Origin: Candidatus Pacearchaeota archaeon RBG_13_36_9
GTDB lineage: Archaea > Nanobdellota > Nanobdellia > Pacearchaeales > GW2011-AR1
Assembly: GCA_001786395.1 (NCBI GenBank)
Contig: MFWN01000004.1
Coordinates: forward strand, 1 to 6,865
Reading direction: 5' to 3'
DNA length: 6,865 nucleotides
In this document: in pieces, positions 4,178 to 6,865 of the stretch
How the letters are laid out: each line of letters begins with the position of its first letter
Numbering within the stretch: the first letter of the stretch is position 1
Notes under the pieces: generated by a model
Databases searched by the model: none
The model's input: only the letters and a program-made list of their open reading frames with translations
Told to the model about the DNA's origin: nothing
Made by a program: the position numbers and the translations under genes

Positions 4178-5175
4178 ATAAAATTAAAAAAATTCCCGGA
4201 GAAATAAAAAGTGAAATTCTTGACCAACTTAAAGGTGGACCAAAAACCAATGCAGAGATTAGCGAAGCAATTAATTCAAATTGGCTAACCACTGAAAAGT
4301 TTTTAAAAGAATTAAAAGAAGAGAAAAAGATTATAGAACTTATTTCTGCACCTAAATCAAAAATCTATGCCGACCTTAATGATCTTGCATTTTTCTATTT
4401 ACCCTTAGATAAAAAAATAAGGGAACAAACATTCTCCTTGTTATACACAATTAATAAACTCTGGAAAGAAGAAAATAATCAGTCTTCTCCTCTAAGAACC
4501 CTTTTACAAAAATTGGCGGTTAGATTTATAGAAGAAAATAATCTTCAAGATAAAATTCCAATATTAAGACATCATTATGGGCAAACACTTGCGGTAAGAT
4601 TTGAAGAGGATATTCCTTCTGAAGAGTATTCTTTAACTGAATCTCAAAGAACTAGTCTAAAGATTCTAATTGAAGAGTACAAACTCCTTTCTTCCACTGA
4701 CGCTAGGTTAAAACAATATGAAAAACCGTCTATGTCTTTTTATGCTCAAAAAGAAAAATTAATTCAAAGCTTTTCAAATAAAAAACTAAAAGTGATGGAG
4801 TCCAATTTTTTCAATCTGCTTTTAGAATATCCTTCAGAACTTTCATTAAGTTTTGATATATTTGACCGGGGAATTTATTGTGCAATAAACATCTTAAGCT
4901 TAAATGAAAGAGAAGAATATTTGCCCCATCTCAAAGAAATATTTTCCTTAATCTGGGATTCTTTAACAACTGAAGCATATTTTTATGATGCGGAAAAATT
5001 AATACCCCCCGATAAATTAGAATTATTTTACCAGATAAAATCAAACTATCTAAATTCTAAACTGACTAATGTATCTAATGTTCTGGAAGAACTTGAGACC
5101 GAAATTAATTCATTAGAACCCAATGCAGAGTCCCATAATCTTTCTGAATTTGTACATGAGTTATTTAATGACTAG
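4171..5175 (+). CDS. Winged-helix protein paired with a PIN nuclease (334 aa)
   Basis: Residues 10-68 look like a winged helix-turn-helix: helix GEIKSEILDQL, GGPKTNAEISEAI as helix 2, TTEKFLKELKEEKKI as recognition helix, and a beta wing ending SKIYADL. The remaining 260 residues are mostly helical and charged, without a motif I recognise; TLAVRFEEDIPSEEYS and LSFDIFDRGIYCAINIL look like short strand or helix breaks. The PIN gene starts three bases after its stop, so the two proteins are almost surely made together. By analogy with toxin-antitoxin pairs the first gene would repress the operon and hold the nuclease, but 334 residues is far larger than a typical VapB, and the C-terminal part could instead be a sensor or adaptor. 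AAAGGGGG ends 11 nt upstream of the ATG. Confidence 0.7.
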   Translation: MVDKIKKIPGEIKSEILDQLKGGPKTNAEISEAINSNWLTTEKFLKELKEEKKIIELISAPKSKIYADLNDLAFFYLPLDKKIREQTFSLLYTINKLWKEENNQSSPLRTLLQKLAVRFIEENNLQDKIPILRHHYGQTLAVRFEEDIPSEEYSLTESQRTSLKILIEEYKLLSSTDARLKQYEKPSMSFYAQKEKLIQSFSNKKLKVMESNFFNLLLEYPSELSLSFDIFDRGIYCAINILSLNEREEYLPHLKEIFSLIWDSLTTEAYFYDAEKLIPPDKLELFYQIKSNYLNSKLTNVSNVLEELETEINSLEPNAESHNLSEFVHELFND

Positions 5176-5178
5176 AAA

Positions 5179-5775
5179 ATGGATGACTTTATTGATACCT
5201 GTGTGATTATTGCAGGTTTTGATAATAAAGATAAATACTACGAGATTATAAACATATTCTTAGATGGCACAGAAAGTATAGTAATCTCTGTTTATCAGGA
5301 AAAAGAAGAAATTCCGAGATTATTTTTTAGAAGAGAGAAACTATTTATTGAAGCTATTAAATTTTTAAAAAATAACAACTATAAAATAAAATTTTCAGAG
5401 TTTACAGACATAGAACAAATTAATCTTAAAAAACTTTTGATGAAAATTAATTTAAAACAAGAAAATGAAATAAGCTTAAATAATATGCTTAGGGAGGTCT
5501 TAATCCTAAAGAGAAATGTAAACTATTTTATTCAAAAAAGAGTTTCCAAAAAAGTTATCCCTATCGAAGATATAAAGGAAGATTTAGTAACTATAATAAA
5601 AAGGATTAATCAGAATAGGGCAGATGCTAAGATTATAGCTTCAGCTATACAAGAACATCAAAAAAACAATTTAATCGCTTTTACATTAGATAAAAATGAT
5701 TGGAAATTAAATAGCATAAAAGAAAAAATTGAAAATTTAGGTTATGACTGCCCCGAAGTAAGATTTCTAAGGTGA
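5179..5775 (+). CDS. PIN-domain ribonuclease-like protein (198 aa)
   Basis: The start reads FIDTCVIIAGF, the first strand of a PIN domain with metal ligand D6. Near the end RADAKIIASAIQEH supplies D149, and LIAFTLDKNDW supplies D171 and D174; E42-E44 is a candidate for the second acidic residue. PIN enzymes of the VapC type cleave RNA with Mg or Mn. VapC is usually about 130-140 residues; the extra length is a Lys-rich helical insert at about 50-140 (IKFLKNNNYKIKF, LLMKINLKQENE, LILKRNVNYFIQKR) between the first and last acidic positions. There is no clear Shine-Dalgarno; translation probably follows from the upstream gene three bases away. The last 95 bp are overlapped by a possible minus-strand gene. 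Confidence 0.75.
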   Translation: MDDFIDTCVIIAGFDNKDKYYEIINIFLDGTESIVISVYQEKEEIPRLFFRREKLFIEAIKFLKNNNYKIKFSEFTDIEQINLKKLLMKINLKQENEISLNNMLREVLILKRNVNYFIQKRVSKKVIPIEDIKEDLVTIIKRINQNRADAKIIASAIQEHQKNNLIAFTLDKNDWKLNSIKEKIENLGYDCPEVRFLR

Positions 5776-5935
5776 TCAATCCCGCCCAGAAAATAATTTT
5801 TATTGGCTTTAAAATTTTTGAAGTGAAAAGAAGTCTCAAAACTAAGCTTTTTCTAAAAGATAGTCCTAACTTTTCCTTTTTTAATTCATCTTTTATTTGT
5901 TTTTCTTCTTTTCTTTCTTGGTTTTCTGTTTCCAT
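5681..5935 (-). CDS. Possible small protein, antisense to the end of the PIN gene (84 aa)
   Basis: The N-terminal 25 residues are strongly charged (METENQERKEEKQIKDELKK), followed by a basic and hydrophobic stretch (SFRKSLVLRLLF, then KPIKIIFWAGLITLEILL) that could be one or two membrane segments. In its favour: a TATA-like box (5955-5964) is centred 25 bp before its ATG, as at other genes here, and its coding strand is purine-rich and Lys/Glu-rich like the accepted genes. Against it: the last 32 codons run antisense through the PIN gene, and this T-rich stretch of the plus strand may only be the terminator of the PIN operon. It could also be a further truncated gene. Family not recognised. 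Confidence 0.35.
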   Translation of the reverse strand: METENQERKEEKQIKDELKKEKLGLSFRKSLVLRLLFTSKILKPIKIIFWAGLITLEILLRGSHNLNFQFFLLCYLISNHFYLM

Positions 5936-5954
5936 TTATGGTCTTTGGAAATAT

Positions 5955-5964
5955 CTTATTTAAG
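5955..5964 (-). promoter_or_regulatory. TATA-like box, minus strand, for the possible 84-aa gene
   Basis: CTTAAATAAG on the minus strand lies about 25 bp before the ATG at 5935. It overlaps the space in which the plus-strand acetyltransferase-like promoter begins, so the two would diverge. Confidence 0.35.
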
Positions 5965-5996
5965 GATTTTTGTTTAAATCCAGCGGATAGAATTAA

Positions 5997-6013
5997 TTAA
6001 ATAGTTCTGTTAC
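5997..6013 (+). promoter_or_regulatory. Promoter of the GNAT-like gene, shared with the RHH operon
   Basis: TTAAATAGTTCTGTTAC is identical to 2033-2049. Its TTAAATA part is centred about 25 bp before the ATG at 6025, fitting a leaderless start; no ribosome site is seen. The exact 17-bp match to the RHH promoter, well beyond the TATA box, suggests a common origin or common regulator. Confidence 0.6.
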
Positions 6014-6024
6014 TATCTTAATAA

Positions 6025-6579
6025 ATGGATACTTGCAATCTGCTTAAATATTATGCAGCTGAAACTGAAGAAAAAAAGAAATATTTTTGTCCAGAATGTT
6101 TATTTAGTGGAACAGAGAAGGCAGTAAACAAACATTTTGTCACTTGTTCAAATAGACCTATTGGAAAAGAAGTTGACATTGAAGGGGATAAAGCGCTTTT
6201 GTTAATAAAAAATGACTTATTCTTTAGAAATTTTATAAAAAAGTTTAATCGATATTTACCTTTTTATACAGATGAATTTAGAGAAATACCCTATAGTAAA
6301 GAATCTTTTTATTGGGTTTTACTTAAAGAAGATCAAAATTTCGGAACTTTGCCTATTGGTATAGCCTATTTAAGACTTAATCAATTTTATGATAGAATCA
6401 TCTTGGCCGCTGTTGTAATTTTTCCTACGATGAATACTAATAAAGGATATGGAAAGTGGTTTATTAGAAAAGTTAACGAACATTATAGCGCTTGGGGCGG
6501 GATTGTTATGGAGTCCCCTAATGACGCGACTCTCAAAATTGCTGAAGATTTAGGAATTGAATATATGTATCATATCTAA
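6025..6579 (+). CDS. C2HC zinc finger fused to a GNAT-like acetyltransferase domain (184 aa)
   Basis: Residues 20-41 form a compact finger: C22-x2-C25-x11-H37-x3-C41 (YFCPECLFSGTEKAVNKHFV). From about residue 95 a GNAT-like fold is visible: strand FYWVLL, PIGIAYLRL, then the central strand and acetyl-CoA loop IILAAVVIFPTMNTNKGYGK (the N-K-G-Y-G-K stretch replaces the usual Q/R-x-x-G-x-G/A), helix WFIRKVNEHY, strand GGIVMES, and NDATLKIAEDLGIEYMY as the last helix and strand. Such enzymes move an acetyl group from acetyl-CoA to an amine or protein lysine; a finger before a GNAT domain recalls eukaryotic Eco1 in layout only. The first half (45-95) is not recognised. It has its own promoter and stands alone. 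The first codons repeat 16 bp of the Cas4-like gene. Confidence 0.6.
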   Translation: MDTCNLLKYYAAETEEKKKYFCPECLFSGTEKAVNKHFVTCSNRPIGKEVDIEGDKALLLIKNDLFFRNFIKKFNRYLPFYTDEFREIPYSKESFYWVLLKEDQNFGTLPIGIAYLRLNQFYDRIILAAVVIFPTMNTNKGYGKWFIRKVNEHYSAWGGIVMESPNDATLKIAEDLGIEYMYHI

Positions 6580-6606
6580 TTTTAGAAATCTTTTATTTTC
6601 ATCTTA
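6580..6606 (+). terminator. T-rich tract after the GNAT-like gene
   Basis: The 43-bp gap before the convergent small gene begins with a T-rich run (TTTTAGAAATCTTTTATTTT). Archaeal transcription often ends at T-tracts without a hairpin, so this is a plausible stop; no stem is seen. Confidence 0.3.
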
Positions 6607-6622
6607 ATATAAAACTTTCACC

Positions 6623-6742
6623 TTATTTATCTTTTATGATATTATAGATTATCTCAACCCAATAATAAATTATCAAACTAATAAACATTCCTAACATAAA
6701 AAACTCTCCATGAAGGCAGGCGGTGGATGGATTTATTGGCAT
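6623..6742 (-). CDS. Possible 39-aa membrane protein
   Basis: The ORF starts one base after the stop of the preceding minus-strand gene. It has a polar start (MPINPSTACLHGEF), then a single membrane-type segment (FFMLGMFISLIIYYW) and a short charged tail (VEIIYNIIKDK). AGGAAAAAAG within the end of the upstream gene may serve as a weak ribosome site. The N-terminal codons lie in a GC-rich patch (6708-6730) unlike the surroundings, so the reading frame there may be a passenger on a short foreign or repeat sequence, and the true start could be an internal ATG (MLGMF). Family not recognised. Confidence 0.4.
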   Translation of the reverse strand: MPINPSTACLHGEFFMLGMFISLIIYYWVEIIYNIIKDK

Positions 6743-6743
6743 T

Positions 6744-6865
6744 TTACTTTTTTCCTGTGGCGGCTTGGAATAATCCATAATTTATTTCTGCTAGCTCTCT
6801 TCTCATATCTGCAAGCTCTATGAAATTTCTCGATGCCATATCGGAGATCATCTCGCTTAAATTAG
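6744..6865 (-). CDS. 3' end of an unidentified gene, cut by the window edge
   Basis: The frame is open from the edge to TAA at 6746-6744 and encodes 39 residues: NLSEMISDMASRNFIEL, then ADMRRELAEINYGLFQAATGKK. It is amphipathic and helical with regular Leu/Met/Ile spacing, like the end of a coiled-coil or adaptor protein. Two internal ATGs exist, but the open frame reaching the edge suggests that the start lies outside. The family cannot be named from this tail. Confidence 0.55.
   Translation of the reverse strand, partial: NLSEMISDMASRNFIELADMRRELAEINYGLFQAATGKK

Noticed and set aside
5772..5963. Plus-strand GTG-started frame overlapping the PIN stop
   Set aside because: Its Phe/Ser-rich sequence is the mirror of a Lys/Glu-rich frame on the other strand, and it reads through a T-rich tract; there is no motif or ribosome site.
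6581..6602. MKIKDF frame on the minus strand, echoing the start of the radC stump
   Set aside because: Six codons are too few to tell a third stump from chance in AT-rich DNA.

Overview
The window looks like a piece of an AT-rich archaeal genome, or of an element living in one. The strongest sign is promoter geometry. At most first genes a TATA-like box (TTTAAATA, TTTATAAA, TTTATAAT, CATAAATAA) is centred about 25 bp upstream of the ATG, which is the layout of archaeal leaderless mRNAs. Genes inside operons instead carry Shine-Dalgarno sequences such as AAAGGAGGT. Small genes, tight spacing, coding strands rich in A and Lys/Glu, and AbrB-type, ribbon-helix-helix and PIN proteins also fit an archaeon, perhaps a small-genome (DPANN-like) one. 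The lineage itself is inference. I see no rRNA, tRNA, CRISPR array, IS element or replication origin.

Layout. (1) 1-2016, plus strand: a small AbrB-like DNA-binding protein (70-234) behind a perfect 14-bp palindrome, a 477-aa Cas4/RecB-like iron-sulfur nuclease that appears to have two tandem nuclease-type halves (300-1733), a 53-aa two-helix membrane protein (1775-1936), and directly on its stop codon the C-terminal half of a second AbrB-like gene (1936-2016). (2) 2033-2843, plus strand: a ribbon-helix-helix / HNH nuclease / small membrane protein operon. (3) 2859-3653, minus strand: a zinc-finger PD-(D/E)XK nuclease converging on that operon. (4) 3654-4170: at first sight 0.5 kb of intergenic DNA, but its minus strand holds two gene stumps, an N-terminal piece of RadC (3702-3791, with a leaderless promoter) and an N-terminal piece of a staphylococcal-nuclease-like gene (3886-3996). 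It also holds a perfect hairpin sequence and the control region of the next operon. (5) 4142-5775, plus strand: an 11-codon leader ORF, a winged-helix protein and a PIN-domain ribonuclease-like protein. (6) 5776-6865: a possible minus-strand small membrane protein, a zinc-finger-GNAT acetyltransferase-like gene on the plus strand, and on the minus strand a 39-aa membrane protein downstream of the 3' end of a gene that enters from outside the window.

How they might work together. Four intact proteins have nuclease folds (two PD-(D/E)XK, one HNH, one PIN), and two nuclease- or repair-related genes survive only as stumps. Three of the four intact nuclease genes are preceded by a small DNA-binding protein (AbrB, RHH, wHTH). 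Repeated regulator-plus-nuclease pairs, decayed genes and short repeats at gene boundaries are what one expects of an accessory or defence/toxin-antitoxin island. The best candidates for undescribed systems are the wHTH-PIN pair with its leader ORF, the RHH-HNH-membrane operon, and the two-halved Cas4-like nuclease with its AbrB neighbour. All functional statements are inferred from sequence patterns read by eye.
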